Part shown: positions 44,248 through 53,812 of the stretch, in pieces
Numbering within the stretch: position 1 is the stretch's first letter
Layout: each line of letters opens with the position of its first letter
Assembly: GCA_910576335.1 (NCBI GenBank)
Contig: CAJTIU010000010.1
Coordinates: forward strand, 1-64,000
Length of the DNA stretch: 64,000 nt
DNA from: Lachnospiraceae bacterium
GTDB lineage: Bacteria > Bacillota > Clostridia > Lachnospirales > Lachnospiraceae
Direction of reading: 5' to 3'
The notes under the pieces: generated by a model
Told to the model about the DNA's origin: nothing
The model's input: only the letters and a program-made list of their open reading frames with translations
The model's database searches: none
Position numbers and translations under genes: made by a program

Positions 44248-44304
44248 AAAGCATCGAAAGGTATTTTGAAGCTTGTATTATAACATTTAAAAAGGAGTAT
44301 TAAA

Positions 44305-44457
44305 ATGAAAAGAAAATTAATTATTGATGGAACGGCAGTATACGAGGTGGATGAGGACTGTATGCTTGGAAGGCGGAGAGAGGAAGACGAAAAAAGGACA
44401 GAAGAACGTAATGTTTATATGGAAGAATATAAGAAGGCAATGGGAAGGGCGGAGTGA
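44305..44457 (+). CDS. 50-residue charged protein
   Basis: Frame from ATG 44305 with AAAGGAG seven bases upstream, stop at 44455-44457. Begins MKRKLIIDGTAVYEVDED; the rest is rich in Arg, Lys and Glu (RRREEDEKRTEERN). The stop lies inside a strong terminator hairpin, as for a real single-gene transcript. Good ribosome site and its own terminator support coding. No family recognised. Confidence 0.6.
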   Translation: MKRKLIIDGTAVYEVDEDCMLGRRREEDEKRTEERNVYMEEYKKAMGRAE

Positions 44458-44472
44458 AAAACACTCCGCCCT
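44446..44472. terminator. bidirectional terminator
   Basis: AGGGCGGAGTG / CACTCCGCCCT with an AAAAA loop, between the convergent 50-residue gene and the Cys/Gly-rich gene. Confidence 0.85.
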
Positions 44473-44482
44473 AATGGTATGA

Positions 44483-44734
44483 TTAGCAGTCGCATCCGCA
44501 TCCGCCGAAGTTGCATCCGCCGCAGAAGATCAGAAGCAGGATGATCCACAGGCAGCTGTCATTTCCGCATCCACATCCGCCTCTGTCCATTCCTCCGCCG
44601 CATCCGCCGCAGAAGATGAGGAGCAGGATAATCCACAGACAGCTGTTATTTCCTCCGAAACCACATCCGCAGTCTCCTCTTCCCATTGCTGAATCACATC
44701 CGCATCCACAGTTTGTAGCGCTTAAATCACTCAT
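44483..44734 (-). CDS. Cys/Gly-rich protein with duplicated hydrophobic segment
   Basis: 83 residues from ATG 44734 (GGAGG upstream). Two copies of SCLWIILLLIFCGGC separated by Gly/Cys-rich stretches (DCGCGFGG, GGCGCG). 17 or so Cys. The layout, a short hydrophobic helix framed by Gly/Cys clusters, is like small clostridial spore-coat-type (YjcZ-like) proteins; this is a resemblance by eye. The duplication is visible at DNA level. It may be membrane-inserted or cross-linked in the spore. Confidence 0.75.
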   Translation of the reverse strand: MSDLSATNCGCGCDSAMGRGDCGCGFGGNNSCLWIILLLIFCGGCGGGMDRGGCGCGNDSCLWIILLLIFCGGCNFGGCGCDC

Positions 44735-44805
44735 GTTAATGTCCTCCATATAGATTATATTTACACTACATAATATGTGCGGACTGTGAATGTGTGAATA
44801 GAAGC

Positions 44806-45441
44806 TTAGTATTTCATTAATCTTTTTACTGAGTGCTCGTACCGGATGGAGCGGTTCTTAAGCTTAAGTCCTGCTACCATGGGCATATCCTTCCTTGTGT
44901 GTTCGTCGTAGAGAGTCAGAAGATAATCTGTTGTATAATTCCTGTTTTTGTACCAGGCAAACAAAAGCCAGTTCATGATATCAGGAAGCCAGTAGCGCTC
45001 GGGAATCTGCGCCTCTCTTAACAGAAGGATATAAGGAAGGGCCTGCATGGCAAGCTGTGCCATGCGGCTGGTAGCATCCTTCTGCCGCGCCAGCTGGTCA
45101 CTCTCTGCAATGATGTCATACAATTCATTGGAGGCCTTCCAGTAGACGACAAAACCGGTCTCCCCGGAGGCGGCATCTTCGTTGGCATGTTTCAGGTCAT
45201 AGGTCTGCATGACGGGCTTTCTGCCGGTAAGATCCCGGTCATACTCTGCACGCTTTGACGGGTCAGAGAGTATGGCATAGGCTTCCAGGATCTCCTGCAT
45301 CAGCTCTGTCGTATCAATGCCGTCCCTCAGATTGGCGTCAGGATGATACTTTTTGGCGAGTGCATTTTTTGCTGCGGTTATCTCAGCGTCAGTTGCTTTT
45401 ACAGACACCCCTAATATGTCGTAATAACTTTTTCTATTCAT
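44806..45441 (-). CDS. DnaJ-domain protein
   Basis: 211 residues. J domain at 1-70 with the HPD motif in KKYHPDANLRDG and the usual YYDILGV opening; it should stimulate an Hsp70 ATPase. No Gly/Phe or zinc-finger region, so it is not DnaJ itself. The C-terminal 140 residues (TSRMAQLAMQALPYILLLRE, YKNRNYTTDYLLTLYDEHTR) are unrecognised and probably define a special partner. Single gene. Confidence 0.85.
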   Translation of the reverse strand: MNRKSYYDILGVSVKATDAEITAAKNALAKKYHPDANLRDGIDTTELMQEILEAYAILSDPSKRAEYDRDLTGRKPVMQTYDLKHANEDAASGETGFVVYWKASNELYDIIAESDQLARQKDATSRMAQLAMQALPYILLLREAQIPERYWLPDIMNWLLFAWYKNRNYTTDYLLTLYDEHTRKDMPMVAGLKLKNRSIRYEHSVKRLMKY

Positions 45442-45665
45442 ATATATATACCCCTTTATATATTTCCATATATATTCCCCTGTTTATGATAGGAAATGAC
45501 CGGTATCATGAAATGATCTTCCAGACGGTCTAGTAACAATTATAATACCCCAAAATACAAAAGAAATCAAATTTTATTTTCCGAATCTTGACGAATCGGT
45601 CCGGGGCATGTTAGAGTTAATTTACTGAGGGTATTATTTATAATCTTTTTTTCATTATTTTGCTA

Positions 45666-45697
45666 TTGACAATTTGGGACAAGTATAATACTATAAT
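45666..45697 (+). promoter_or_regulatory. recA promoter
   Basis: TTGACA (45666-45671) with two candidate -10 hexamers, TATAAT at 45684 (12 bases) and TATAAT at 45692 (20 bases). Neither spacing is ideal; the second places the LexA box over the start site. Confidence 0.5.
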
Positions 45698-45706
45698 AAC
45701 ATACAA

Positions 45707-45720
45707 CGAACATTCGTTCG
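45707..45720 (+). promoter_or_regulatory. LexA (SOS) box
   Basis: CGAACATTCGTTCG, an exact match to the Gram-positive CGAAC-N4-GTTCG operator, 21 bases before recA. recA and recX are expected to be induced by DNA damage. Confidence 0.93.
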
Positions 45721-45741
45721 TTTTAAAAAGGAGAATTTAGG

Positions 45742-46899
45742 ATGGCAGGTAATGAGGATAAGAAGAAAGCGTTAGACGCTGCGATAGCGAAACTGGAAAA
45801 GGACTTTGGAAAGGGAGCGGTTATGAAGCTTGGCGATCCATCGGCACAGGTCGCGGTGGAGACGATTCCGACCGGCGCGCTGAGCCTTGATATTGCACTT
45901 GGGCTTGGGGGAGTCCCCAGAGGACGTGTCGTGGAGGTCTATGGACCGGAATCAAGCGGTAAGACGACGGTTGCACTGCATATGATTTCAGAGGTCCAGA
46001 AGAGAGGCGGCATTGCAGGATTCATTGACGCGGAGCACGCGCTTGATCCTGTATATGCGAAGAATATCGGGGTAGATATTGATGAATTGTACATCTCGCA
46101 GCCGGACAGTGGAGACCAGGCCCTGGAGATTGCCGAGACGATGGTTCGTTCGGGTGCGATGGACATCATTGTAATTGACTCTGTGGCCGCCCTTGTGCCG
46201 CGTCAGGAGATTGAAGGAGACATGGGAGATTCCCATGTGGGACTTCAGGCAAGGCTCATGTCACAGGCACTTAGAAAGCTTACACCAGTAATCAGTAAGT
46301 CCAACTGTGTAGTGATCTTTATCAACCAGCTCCGCGAGAAGGTTGGAGTGATGTTCGGCAACCCGGAGACGACAACAGGAGGACGTGCGCTGAAGTTCTA
46401 TGCATCCATCCGCATGGATGTCAGGAAGATCGAGACTCTGAAGCAGAGCGGGGAGATGATCGGGAACAGAACCCGTGTGAAGGTGGTTAAGAATAAGATT
46501 GCCCCCCCGTTTAAGGAGGCGGAGTTTGACATTATGTTCGGAAAAGGAATCTCCAGAGAAGGAGATGTTCTTGACCTGGCGGTTACGCTAGGGCTTGTGA
46601 ATAAGAGCGGATCCTGGTTTTCCTATAATGGCGATAAGATCGGCCAGGGACGCGAGAATGCCAAGAACTACTTAAAAGAACATGAAGAAGTGATGACTGC
46701 ACTTGATACGAAGATCCGCGAACATTATAACTTTGACGGATCCTCTCCTGACGGGCAGGAAAAGGAGCCGGTTAAGGAAGAAAAACCGGCAAAGAAGGGG
46801 CGGAAGGCAGAGAAGAGTGCAGCGAAGGAGGACGCCGGGAAAGGCCAGGAAGCTGACAAGATGCCTGAAGCAGAGGACACAGGAAGCGCAGAGGAGTAG
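45742..46899 (+). CDS. recA: recombinase RecA
   Basis: 385 residues. RecA binds single-stranded DNA, exchanges strands and triggers LexA self-cleavage. Walker [10 protein letters not shown] (near 68-76), VIDSVAAL, and the [19 protein letters not shown] loop. The core ends near 330; an unusually long, charged tail (about 340-385; [16 protein letters not shown], then many Glu/Asp) follows. Acidic RecA tails modulate activity. AAGGAG site. recX follows after 3 bases. Confidence 0.98.
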   Translation: MAGNEDKKKALDAAIAKLEKDFGKGAVMKLGDPSAQVAVETIPTGALSLDIALGLGGVPRGRVVEVYGPESSGKTTVALHMISEVQKRGGIAGFIDAEHALDPVYAKNIGVDIDELYISQPDSGDQALEIAETMVRSGAMDIIVIDSVAALVPRQEIEGDMGDSHVGLQARLMSQALRKLTPVISKSNCVVIFINQLREKVGVMFGNPETTTGGRALKFYASIRMDVRKIETLKQSGEMIGNRTRVKVVKNKIAPPFKEAEFDIMFGKGISREGDVLDLAVTLGLVNKSGSWFSYNGDKIGQGRENAKNYLKEHEEVMTALDTKIREHYNFDGSSPDGQEKEPVKEEKPAKKGRKAEKSAAKEDAGKGQEADKMPEAEDTGSAEE

Positions 46900-46902
46900 C
46901 AG

Positions 46903-47508
46903 ATGACTGTCACGAAGACTGAGGCTGTGACGAAGACAAGATATAAGGTGTACATAGACGGACAGTTCGCTTTTGTATTATACAAGGGCGAGCTGTCTCG
47001 CTATCATGTGAAGGAGGGCGCGGAGCTTTCGGAAGGAACTTATGAAAAAATCCGGGGAGAGGTTCTTGTTAAGAGGGCGAAGCTGCGCGCTATGCATCTT
47101 TTAAACGCTATGGGCCGTACTGAGGCACAGCTGAGAGAGAAACTAAAGCAGGGAGGATACCCTGAGGATATCATAGATGAGGCGGTTGCCTATGTGAAAT
47201 CCTTCGGCTATGTGGATGACGTGAACTATGCGAGGAACTTTATTGAAGGCCGCAAGGAAAAGAAAAGTAAACGGGAGATTCAGATGCTCCTTAAGGGAAA
47301 GGGGATCTCAGACGGGGATGTGGAAAGGGCGATGGAGGAGTGCTACGCAAAGGAGGACTCCCTTCAGGCGATCCGGAAGCTGGCGGAGAAGCGTCATTAC
47401 GTACCAGAGGAGGCCTCTTATGAAGAGAGGCAGAAACTTATGGCATATCTGATGAGGAAAGGCTTTTCCTATGACGACGTATGTAGTGTGGTGCATGGAT
47501 CCCGGTAA
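46903..47508 (+). CDS. recX: RecA regulator RecX
   Basis: 201 residues, normal RecX length for Firmicutes. Repeated three-helix units: RAMHLLNAMGRTEAQLREKL, SFGYVDDVNYARNFIEGRKEK, then KLMAYLMRKGFSYDDVCSVV at the end. It binds and regulates RecA filaments. The start lies 3 bases after recA, with GAGGAG inside the recA end, so both are SOS-controlled. Confidence 0.93.
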   Translation: MTVTKTEAVTKTRYKVYIDGQFAFVLYKGELSRYHVKEGAELSEGTYEKIRGEVLVKRAKLRAMHLLNAMGRTEAQLREKLKQGGYPEDIIDEAVAYVKSFGYVDDVNYARNFIEGRKEKKSKREIQMLLKGKGISDGDVERAMEECYAKEDSLQAIRKLAEKRHYVPEEASYEERQKLMAYLMRKGFSYDDVCSVVHGSR

Positions 47509-47603
47509 TCGTTTAGATGGATTTTTACAGTTCAGACCCGGGCCAGCCACTCCGCTGACTGGCTCGGAGCCATAGCGAAAGCTCTGAATATTTGAAAAGT
47601 TAC

Positions 47604-47632
47604 TTGACAATTTTATGGAAAAAGTATAAAAT
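47604..47632 (+). promoter_or_regulatory. promoter of rny
   Basis: TTGACA (47604-47609) and TAAAAT (47627-47632) with 17 bases between. A hairpin with arms near CCAG/CTGG (about 47550-47572) lies upstream and may end recA-recX transcription. Confidence 0.6.
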
Positions 47633-47679
47633 TGAAGTGTTGTATTTGTACAATGAAAACTTAATAAGGAGGTGCTCCT

Positions 47680-49233
47680 GTGCCGTATGGAATATTTTTT
47701 GCTGTGACAGCAGTTCTTGTGATTGCAGCGGCAGTGGTCAGTCATTTTGCTACGGTTTCCAATTTGAAGAAGAATGCGGAGAGCAAGATCGGAAATGCGG
47801 AGAGTAAGGCGAGAGAGATTATTGACGATGCAGTAAAAACAGCAGAGGCCAAGAAGAAGGAGTCTCTCTTGGAGATTAAAGAAGAGTCTATCAAGAACAA
47901 GAATGAGCTTGAAAAAGAGACGAAGGAACGCAGAACTGAGTTACAGCGGTATGAGAAGCGTGTACTTTCCAAGGAAGAGGCTTTGGACAAAAAGGCAGAT
48001 GCGATTGAGAAGCGAGAAGCAGCATTTACAGCAAAGGAAGAGCAATTACGTCAGCGAGAAGTGAAAGTGGACGAGCTGAGTAAGCAGAGGGTACAGGAAC
48101 TAGAAAGAATCTCAGGACTTACCTCCGAACAGGCAAAAGAATACTTGTTAAAAACTGTTGAAGATGATGTGAAGCATGACACTGCCAAGATGATAAAAGA
48201 GGTTGAGATGCAGGCGAAGGAAGAGGCGGATAAGAAGGCAAGGGAATATGTTGTTACCGCTATCCAGAGATGCGCTGCAGATCATGTGGCAGAAACTACA
48301 ATTTCGGTTGTACAGCTTCCAAGCGACGAGATGAAGGGGAGAATTATCGGAAGAGAAGGACGTAACATCCGTACACTCGAAACGATGACGGGTGTGGAGC
48401 TGATTATTGATGATACCCCGGAAGCTGTAGTCTTATCAGGCTTTGATCCGATAAGAAGGGAAGTTGCAAGGATTGCGCTCGAAAAGTTAATTGTCGATGG
48501 CCGTATTCATCCGGCAAGAATTGAGGAGATGGTTGAAAAGGCGCAAAAAGAAGTGGATGCAATGATACGTGAAGAAGGAGAGGCGGCGGCACTTGAAGTA
48601 GGCGTCCACGGAATTCATCCGGAGCTGATCAGGCTTTTGGGAAGGATGAAATTCCGGACAAGCTATGGGCAGAATGCCCTGAAGCATTCTATTGAGGTTT
48701 CCCAGCTATCCGGGCTTCTTGCCGGAGAGCTTGGTCTTGATGTCAGAGTGGCGAAAAGAGCAGGACTTCTGCACGATATCGGAAAATCAATTGACCATGA
48801 TGTGGAGGGATCCCATATCCAGATCGGTGTTGATCTTTGTAGAAAATACAAGGAGTCAGCAACCGTTGTTAATGCGGTCGAGGCACATCACGGTGATGTA
48901 GAACCGGAAACTTTGCTTGCATGTGTGGTACAGGCGGCAGATACAATCTCTGCGGCGCGTCCGGGTGCAAGGAGAGAAACATTAGAAACATACACAAACA
49001 GGTTAAAACAATTAGAAGAGATCACCAATCAGTTTAAGGGTGTTGAAAAGTCTTTTGCAATTCAGGCAGGTAGAGAGATTCGTGTTATGGTAGTTCCAGA
49101 GCAGGTATCTGATGCAGACATGGTATTGATGGCCAGGGATATAGCAAAGCAGATTGAGTATGAGCTTGAATACCCAGGTCAGATTAAGGTTAATGTAATT
49201 CGTGAATCACGGGTTACACACTATGCCAGGTAG
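47680..49233 (+). CDS. rny: ribonuclease Y
   Basis: 517 residues from GTG 47680 with AAGGAGGTG upstream. Membrane-anchored endoribonuclease that starts mRNA decay. One N-terminal membrane helix (1-22), long coiled coil (about 30-190), KH domain with [13 protein letters not shown] (near 223-235), HD domain with [17 protein letters not shown] (near 363-379). Complete. Its own promoter and a strong terminator flank it. Confidence 0.96.
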   Translation: MPYGIFFAVTAVLVIAAAVVSHFATVSNLKKNAESKIGNAESKAREIIDDAVKTAEAKKKESLLEIKEESIKNKNELEKETKERRTELQRYEKRVLSKEEALDKKADAIEKREAAFTAKEEQLRQREVKVDELSKQRVQELERISGLTSEQAKEYLLKTVEDDVKHDTAKMIKEVEMQAKEEADKKAREYVVTAIQRCAADHVAETTISVVQLPSDEMKGRIIGREGRNIRTLETMTGVELIIDDTPEAVVLSGFDPIRREVARIALEKLIVDGRIHPARIEEMVEKAQKEVDAMIREEGEAAALEVGVHGIHPELIRLLGRMKFRTSYGQNALKHSIEVSQLSGLLAGELGLDVRVAKRAGLLHDIGKSIDHDVEGSHIQIGVDLCRKYKESATVVNAVEAHHGDVEPETLLACVVQAADTISAARPGARRETLETYTNRLKQLEEITNQFKGVEKSFAIQAGREIRVMVVPEQVSDADMVLMARDIAKQIEYELEYPGQIKVNVIRESRVTHYAR

Positions 49234-49249
49234 AAGATAAATGAAGATG

Positions 49250-49297
49250 AAGGCTTGAAAATCCAGTGTTTTACACGAATGGATTTTTAAGCCTTTT
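49250..49297 (+). terminator. intrinsic terminator of rny
   Basis: AAGGCTTGAAAATCCA pairs with TGGATTTTTAAGCCTT and is followed by TTT. Confidence 0.85.
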
Positions 49298-49353
49298 TAT
49301 AACTTCCGGGGCTCTTTTCTAAGAGGATTATACCGGAGAGAAGAGGTGTAAAG

Positions 49354-49902
49354 ATGAGCGAAGAAATCAGAAGGGTAAAAAGAGAGCTTGCATATCACGG
49401 TACTGTGGTTGATGTCTACAAGGATTATATGGAATTCGCAAACGGAAGTACGGAAGAATGGGATTATATCCATCATAACGGGGCGGCGGCGGTTGTCCCG
49501 GTACTGGATGATGGGAGGATTCTCATGGTAACACAGTACAGGAACGCGCTGGACCGGATGACCCTTGAGATCCCGGCCGGAAAGCTTGACGTGCCAGACG
49601 AGCCTGGAATAGAGTGTGCGGCAAGGGAACTGGAGGAGGAGACAGGATATAAGTCAGATCATCTGGAATGGCTTCTTACACTCCGCACTACAGTGGCCCT
49701 CTGCAATGAACGAATCGAGATTTTTGCGGCAAAGGATTTAAAGCCTTCGAAGCAGAAGCTTGATGAGGGTGAATATGTGACTGTGAAGGCATATACACTG
49801 GAAGAATTAAAGCGTAAGATCTATGCAGGGGAGATTGAGGATTCCAAAACGGTGTCTGCAGTTCTGGCATATGGTGACAGATTTGCGGCCGGCAAAATGT
49901 GA
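49354..49902 (+). CDS. nudF: NUDIX hydrolase, ADP-ribose pyrophosphatase type
   Basis: 182 residues. The NUDIX box ECAARELEEETGY (about 89-101) preceded by PAGKLD gives the metal-binding helix; the N-terminal half matches ADP-ribose pyrophosphatases, which cut ADP-ribose to AMP and ribose-5-phosphate. GAGAAGAGG ribosome site. spoIIM follows after 64 bases; nudF next to spoIIM is also the order in Bacillus, which supports both names. Confidence 0.9.
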   Translation: MSEEIRRVKRELAYHGTVVDVYKDYMEFANGSTEEWDYIHHNGAAAVVPVLDDGRILMVTQYRNALDRMTLEIPAGKLDVPDEPGIECAARELEEETGYKSDHLEWLLTLRTTVALCNERIEIFAAKDLKPSKQKLDEGEYVTVKAYTLEELKRKIYAGEIEDSKTVSAVLAYGDRFAAGKM

Positions 49903-49966
49903 TGGGTGAGAATATATCAGAATACCCGGCATATAATGAAGTATCTTGACCTGGGAGGTTTTTTGA

Positions 49967-50506
49967 GTGAAGATACTGGAAGGCAAAAAGTATTTTATTT
50001 TGTGTTATATGACGGGCTTTTTTATTGGAATTCTCTATGCAAATCTTTTGTCAGGAGATTATATGGCCGGTATAGGAATACTGGACGACTATTTTTTGGA
50101 ACAATACGTACAGACAGAGATTAATACAGCTGAGTTTTTGTGGTATGTGGCCTATCTGAGACTGCTCCCTGCAGTGTTTCTGTTTACCTTTGGCTGTACA
50201 AAGCTGAGAAAAGGTGCGGCACTGGTCTGTATCTTATGGACAGGCTTTTCAAGCGGTCTGATTCTGGTATCAGCTGTCATGAAGCTGGGAATGAAGGGAA
50301 TCGTACTGTGTCTCTTGTGCCTGACGCCGCAGTTTATCTGCTATATGGCGGGATATCTGATGCTTCTGTGGTTTCTGTTCGCTTATCCGGCAGTGCGGTG
50401 GAATCTTTCAAAAACCGTATGCTTTTCTTTGTTTATGCTGACAGGGATTCTTTTGGAATGCTATGTAAATCCAGTAATCGTAAAAATGTTTCTGCGTACA
50501 ATATAA
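49967..50506 (+). CDS. spoIIM: stage II sporulation protein M-like membrane protein
   Basis: 179 residues from GTG 49967 (GGGAGG upstream). Five hydrophobic segments (about 12-28, 58-78, 85-103, 110-132, 145-165), the size and layout of SpoIIM. SpoIIM works with SpoIIP and SpoIID to thin septal peptidoglycan during engulfment. Sequence conservation is modest; the nudF neighbourhood adds support. A single-gene alternative membrane protein cannot be excluded. Confidence 0.75.
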   Translation: MKILEGKKYFILCYMTGFFIGILYANLLSGDYMAGIGILDDYFLEQYVQTEINTAEFLWYVAYLRLLPAVFLFTFGCTKLRKGAALVCILWTGFSSGLILVSAVMKLGMKGIVLCLLCLTPQFICYMAGYLMLLWFLFAYPAVRWNLSKTVCFSLFMLTGILLECYVNPVIVKMFLRTI

Positions 50507-50597
50507 ATGATGTCAGGAGCATGAGATGCGGAGTAATCCGCGGCATCATGGAGCAAAATACCTTTTGGGCCAATAGCATATAAATGATACAAGCGTC

Positions 50598-50633
50598 AAA
50601 AGACCATGCCTTCATAAATAGGCATGGTCTTTT
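50598..50633. terminator. bidirectional terminator
   Basis: AAAAGACCATGCC / GGCATGGTCTTTT with a ten-base loop, between convergent spoIIM and spoVB-like genes. Just upstream, CAAAATACCTTTTG (50563-50576) repeats the small hairpin found at the end of the aldo/keto reductase gene (2874-2887). Confidence 0.9.
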
Positions 50634-50636
50634 TCC

Positions 50637-51956
50637 TTACGTGCGCACATATCTGTACACATAGCCGAGGCAAAATAAAAAGATAAAGATCTGGCTGGCA
50701 AGAAGTCCCCATAGATAACCGAAGATGCCGTAGACCGGAATGAACAGGAATACGCTGGCAATCCGGATTCCCAGGCTGACTGAATTGATCAGGAAGGAAA
50801 GAGCCGTTTTTCCGATTCCATTTATAATGCTGATCAGAGTATTATTTGTATAGAGGAAGGGACACAGCCAGGACATGGCGGTTATGTATTTTCCTGCCAG
50901 TGTACTGTGAAACAAAAAAGTCCCGATCCAGCCGCCGAAGGCAAGGAGAAATACACAGCAGGCGCTTCCGAGAAAGATACAGCAATAGACGGCCTTTTGT
51001 ATGATGGAGGACATTTCCCTTTTGTCGTTCAGCGCCTGCACTTCCGCTACAGTGGGAAGGAGCATGGTGGATACGGAATTGGTGATGGCGGAGGGAAAGA
51101 GGATGCAGGGCAGTGCCATGCCTGTCAGTACACCGTAGATGGCGAGGGCATCGCCCCGTACCATTCCGTACATCATCAGACGGATCGGAATAGAGACAGA
51201 CTCCAAACTCTGCAAAATATTAAGAAGCACCCGGTTGGCAGTAAGGGGACAGGAGAGGAACAAAAGCTCCTTTGTGTGAAGGAGGAAGGCAGACATCTTA
51301 AGTTTCGGGAGCGGAGACAGGAGGGAGCCCCTGCGGATACGGGAAAGACAGTAAAGGGAGGAGGCAATCTCACCAGTTATCAGTCCTGCAACAGCGATGA
51401 TGACGCCGGGACGGCTTCCCTGGATCAGCGCAATGCGGTAGATCAGATAAACAGAAAGAATCCGTACCGTCTGTTCCAAAAGCTGTGAGACAGCGGGGAC
51501 CCGGGTTTCCTTTCCGCCAAGGTAATATCCGGCGATACAGCTGTGTACCGCGGCAAATGGAAAGGCATAAGACAGAAGAACCAGAAATTCTGTGCACCGC
51601 CCGTCCTTTAAAAAGCTTTCCGCTATAAAAGCTGCATAATACTGCAGTAAAATTGTAATGATACAGGAGAGAAATACGGTACAGATCAAGCTTGTATACA
51701 AGAGCTCCCGTGCCTCCTTTTTTTGTCCGCAGGTGAGCCTTCTGGCTACGCAGCGGGAAAGCGCGGTTTCAATACCCGCTGCCGTAAAAGAAAAGCAGAG
51801 GGCATAGACAGGAAAGATCAGCTGATACAGTCCAACTCCTTCCTCCCCGAAGGTATGACTTAAAAAAATACGGTAAAAAAATCCCATGAATCGTGTGGCA
51901 AAGCCGGTGGCTGTCAGAATAAAGGTTCCTTTTATGATTGTTTTTTTTCTGGACAT
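50637..51956 (-). CDS. SpoVB-like oligosaccharide flippase (MOP superfamily)
   Basis: 439 residues with some twelve to fourteen helices. KKTIIKGTFILTATGFATRFMGFFYRIFLS is the opening of SpoVB/YtgP-type flippases, which move lipid-linked precursors, e.g. for spore cortex peptidoglycan. Ribosome site GGAG. Single gene, convergent with spoIIM. Whether it is the sporulation-specific SpoVB or a vegetative paralogue is not decidable here. Confidence 0.85.
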   Translation of the reverse strand: MSRKKTIIKGTFILTATGFATRFMGFFYRIFLSHTFGEEGVGLYQLIFPVYALCFSFTAAGIETALSRCVARRLTCGQKKEARELLYTSLICTVFLSCIITILLQYYAAFIAESFLKDGRCTEFLVLLSYAFPFAAVHSCIAGYYLGGKETRVPAVSQLLEQTVRILSVYLIYRIALIQGSRPGVIIAVAGLITGEIASSLYCLSRIRRGSLLSPLPKLKMSAFLLHTKELLFLSCPLTANRVLLNILQSLESVSIPIRLMMYGMVRGDALAIYGVLTGMALPCILFPSAITNSVSTMLLPTVAEVQALNDKREMSSIIQKAVYCCIFLGSACCVFLLAFGGWIGTFLFHSTLAGKYITAMSWLCPFLYTNNTLISIINGIGKTALSFLINSVSLGIRIASVFLFIPVYGIFGYLWGLLASQIFIFLFCLGYVYRYVRT

Positions 51957-52004
51957 ATGAAAACTCCAAAAGGGATATTACTATAAGATATTCCTGTCTG
52001 AGGG

Positions 52005-52033
52005 TTGACAGAACTAAAATGAAGTGATATCCT
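52005..52033 (+). promoter_or_regulatory. promoter of the isc cluster
   Basis: TTGACA (52005-52010), 17-base spacer, TATCCT (52028-52033), 55 bases before the iscR start. An IscR site is likely in this region, but I could not define one. Confidence 0.65.
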
Positions 52034-52087
52034 ACATAAGGAAATAAATCATAGTAATATACTGGGAATTAAAGAGAAGGTGAGAGG

Positions 52088-52552
52088 ATGAAGCTTTCAA
52101 CGAAAGGAAGATACGGACTCAGGGCAATGATTGATCTTGCAGAGCACAGCGGGAAGGAGCCGGCGGCGATCAGCAGTATTGCGGAACGCCAGGGTATTTC
52201 TGAGGGCTATCTGGAGCAGCTGGCAGCACTTCTTAAGAAGGCGGGGCTGATTAAAAGTATCCGCGGCGCCGGGGGAGGCTATATTCTGGCAAGGGACATG
52301 GAGGACATATCAGTGGGAGATATTCTTCGCGCCCTGGAGGGCAGCCTGGAACCGGTGAGGTGTGCTGCATTTTACTCTGAGGAAGGATGTGCTGCGTCAG
52401 AGAGCTGTGTGACGAAGTATGTGTGGCAGAAGATTAATGAAAGCATCACTCATACGGTGGATGAGATGAAGCTTGACGAGCTGGTGAAAGAGAGCAGGCA
52501 GATGAATTCTGGAAAGGAACAGACAGTTCCTAAGTGCAATGCCGGAAGATAA
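52088..52552 (+). CDS. iscR: Rrf2-family regulator, IscR type
   Basis: 154 residues. Winged helix (1-75: MKLSTKGRYGLRAMIDLA; GISEGYLEQLAALLKKAGLI; RGAGGGYILAR) and an Fe-S-binding segment with Cys in VRCAAF, EGCAAS and ESCVTK (about 97-114). IscR represses the Fe-S assembly genes when its own cluster is loaded. First gene of the cluster with iscS and iscU, starting 73 bases before iscS. Confidence 0.93.
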   Translation: MKLSTKGRYGLRAMIDLAEHSGKEPAAISSIAERQGISEGYLEQLAALLKKAGLIKSIRGAGGGYILARDMEDISVGDILRALEGSLEPVRCAAFYSEEGCAASESCVTKYVWQKINESITHTVDEMKLDELVKESRQMNSGKEQTVPKCNAGR

Positions 52553-52625
52553 AAGATAAAATAACAGGAACAGGAAGAACCCCGGACTGTTATGATATAG
52601 AAGAAAAGAGACGGAGGAGACAGGC

Positions 52626-53807
52626 ATGGAGAAATTAATATATCTTGATAATGCGGCGACAACAAAGACGGCGCCAGAGGTAGTAGAAGCGATGCTTCCT
52701 TATTTTACAGAGGACTATGGTAATCCATCCAGTGTGTACGGGTTTGCCGCGAAAAATAAAAGTGCAGTGGATGAGCAGCGTGAGGTTATCGCGGAGGCGC
52801 TGGGTGCGGATGCAAGGGAGATTTATTTTACGGCGGGAGGATCAGAAGCAGACAACTGGGCCCTTAAGGCAGCAGCAGAAGCCTATGAATCAAAAGGAAG
52901 GCATATTATTACGACGAAGATTGAGCACCATGCCATTCTTCATACAGCAGAATATCTGGAAAGCCGTGGTTTTGAGGTGACTTACCTGGATGTGGATGAG
53001 AACGGTGTGGTAAGGCTTGATGATCTGAGAGCAGCGATACGGCCGGATACCATCCTGATCTCTGTCATGTATGCAAATAATGAGATCGGAACCCTTGAGC
53101 CAGTCGTGGAGATCGGGAAGCTTGCACATGAGAACGGCATTCTGTTCCACACAGACGCGGTACAGGCATTCGGGCAGATTCCTGTTAATGTGGATGCGTG
53201 CCATATAGACCTGCTCAGCGCAAGCGGGCATAAGCTTAACGGGCCGAAGGGAATCGGTTTTCTCTATATCCGTAAGGGAGTAAAGATCCGGTCCTTTGTT
53301 CACGGCGGCGCCCAGGAAAGAAAGCGCCGTGCAGGCACCGAGAATGTGCCGGGGATTGTCGGGCTTGGTACTGCTGTAAAACGTGCGGTAAGGACCATGG
53401 AGGAAAGAACGGAAAAGGAGAGAGAGCTTCGGGACTATCTGATTGGCCGGGTGCTTGCGGAGATTCCTTATTGCCGCCTGAACGGGCACGGGACAGAACG
53501 CCTTCCCAATAATGCGAATTTCAGCTTCCGGTTTATTGAGGGAGAATCCCTTTTAATCAGACTGGATATGAAAGGAATCTGCGGCTCCAGCGGCTCTGCC
53601 TGCACATCAGGCTCCCTGGATCCAAGCCATGTGCTCCTGGCAATCGGACTGCCTCATGAGACGGCACACGGCTCCCTCAGACTGACTCTTGGGGAGGATA
53701 CAACCAGAGAGGATCTGGATTATGTAATAGATTCTCTTAAGGAAATTGTGGCAGGACTTCGGGAGATGTCACCTTTATATGAAGATTATATCAAAAAGAA
53801 CAAATAA
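52626..53807 (+). CDS. iscS: cysteine desulfurase
   Basis: 393 residues, NifS/IscS class V aminotransferase fold. Lys203 (SASGHKLNGPKG) binds PLP; Cys326 (SGSACTSGS) carries the persulfide. It supplies sulfur to IscU for Fe-S clusters and to MnmA for tRNA thiolation; both genes follow. GGAGGA ribosome site. The long-loop SSGSACTSG is typical of group I enzymes. Confidence 0.96.
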   Translation: MEKLIYLDNAATTKTAPEVVEAMLPYFTEDYGNPSSVYGFAAKNKSAVDEQREVIAEALGADAREIYFTAGGSEADNWALKAAAEAYESKGRHIITTKIEHHAILHTAEYLESRGFEVTYLDVDENGVVRLDDLRAAIRPDTILISVMYANNEIGTLEPVVEIGKLAHENGILFHTDAVQAFGQIPVNVDACHIDLLSASGHKLNGPKGIGFLYIRKGVKIRSFVHGGAQERKRRAGTENVPGIVGLGTAVKRAVRTMEERTEKERELRDYLIGRVLAEIPYCRLNGHGTERLPNNANFSFRFIEGESLLIRLDMKGICGSSGSACTSGSLDPSHVLLAIGLPHETAHGSLRLTLGEDTTREDLDYVIDSLKEIVAGLREMSPLYEDYIKKNK

Positions 53808-53812
53808 GGACA

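Larger units (their letters stand above)
45442..45741. other. intergenic region before recA
   Basis: 300 bases between divergent genes. It holds AT-rich sequence upstream of the DnaJ-domain gene, a small ATCAT/ATGAT hairpin near 45510, the recA promoter and the LexA box. Nothing else was seen. Confidence 0.6.

Noticed and set aside
49906-50124. Open frame between nudF and spoIIM
   Set aside because: Covers the spoIIM start in another frame; the spoIIM GTG has the better ribosome site and the hydrophobic product.
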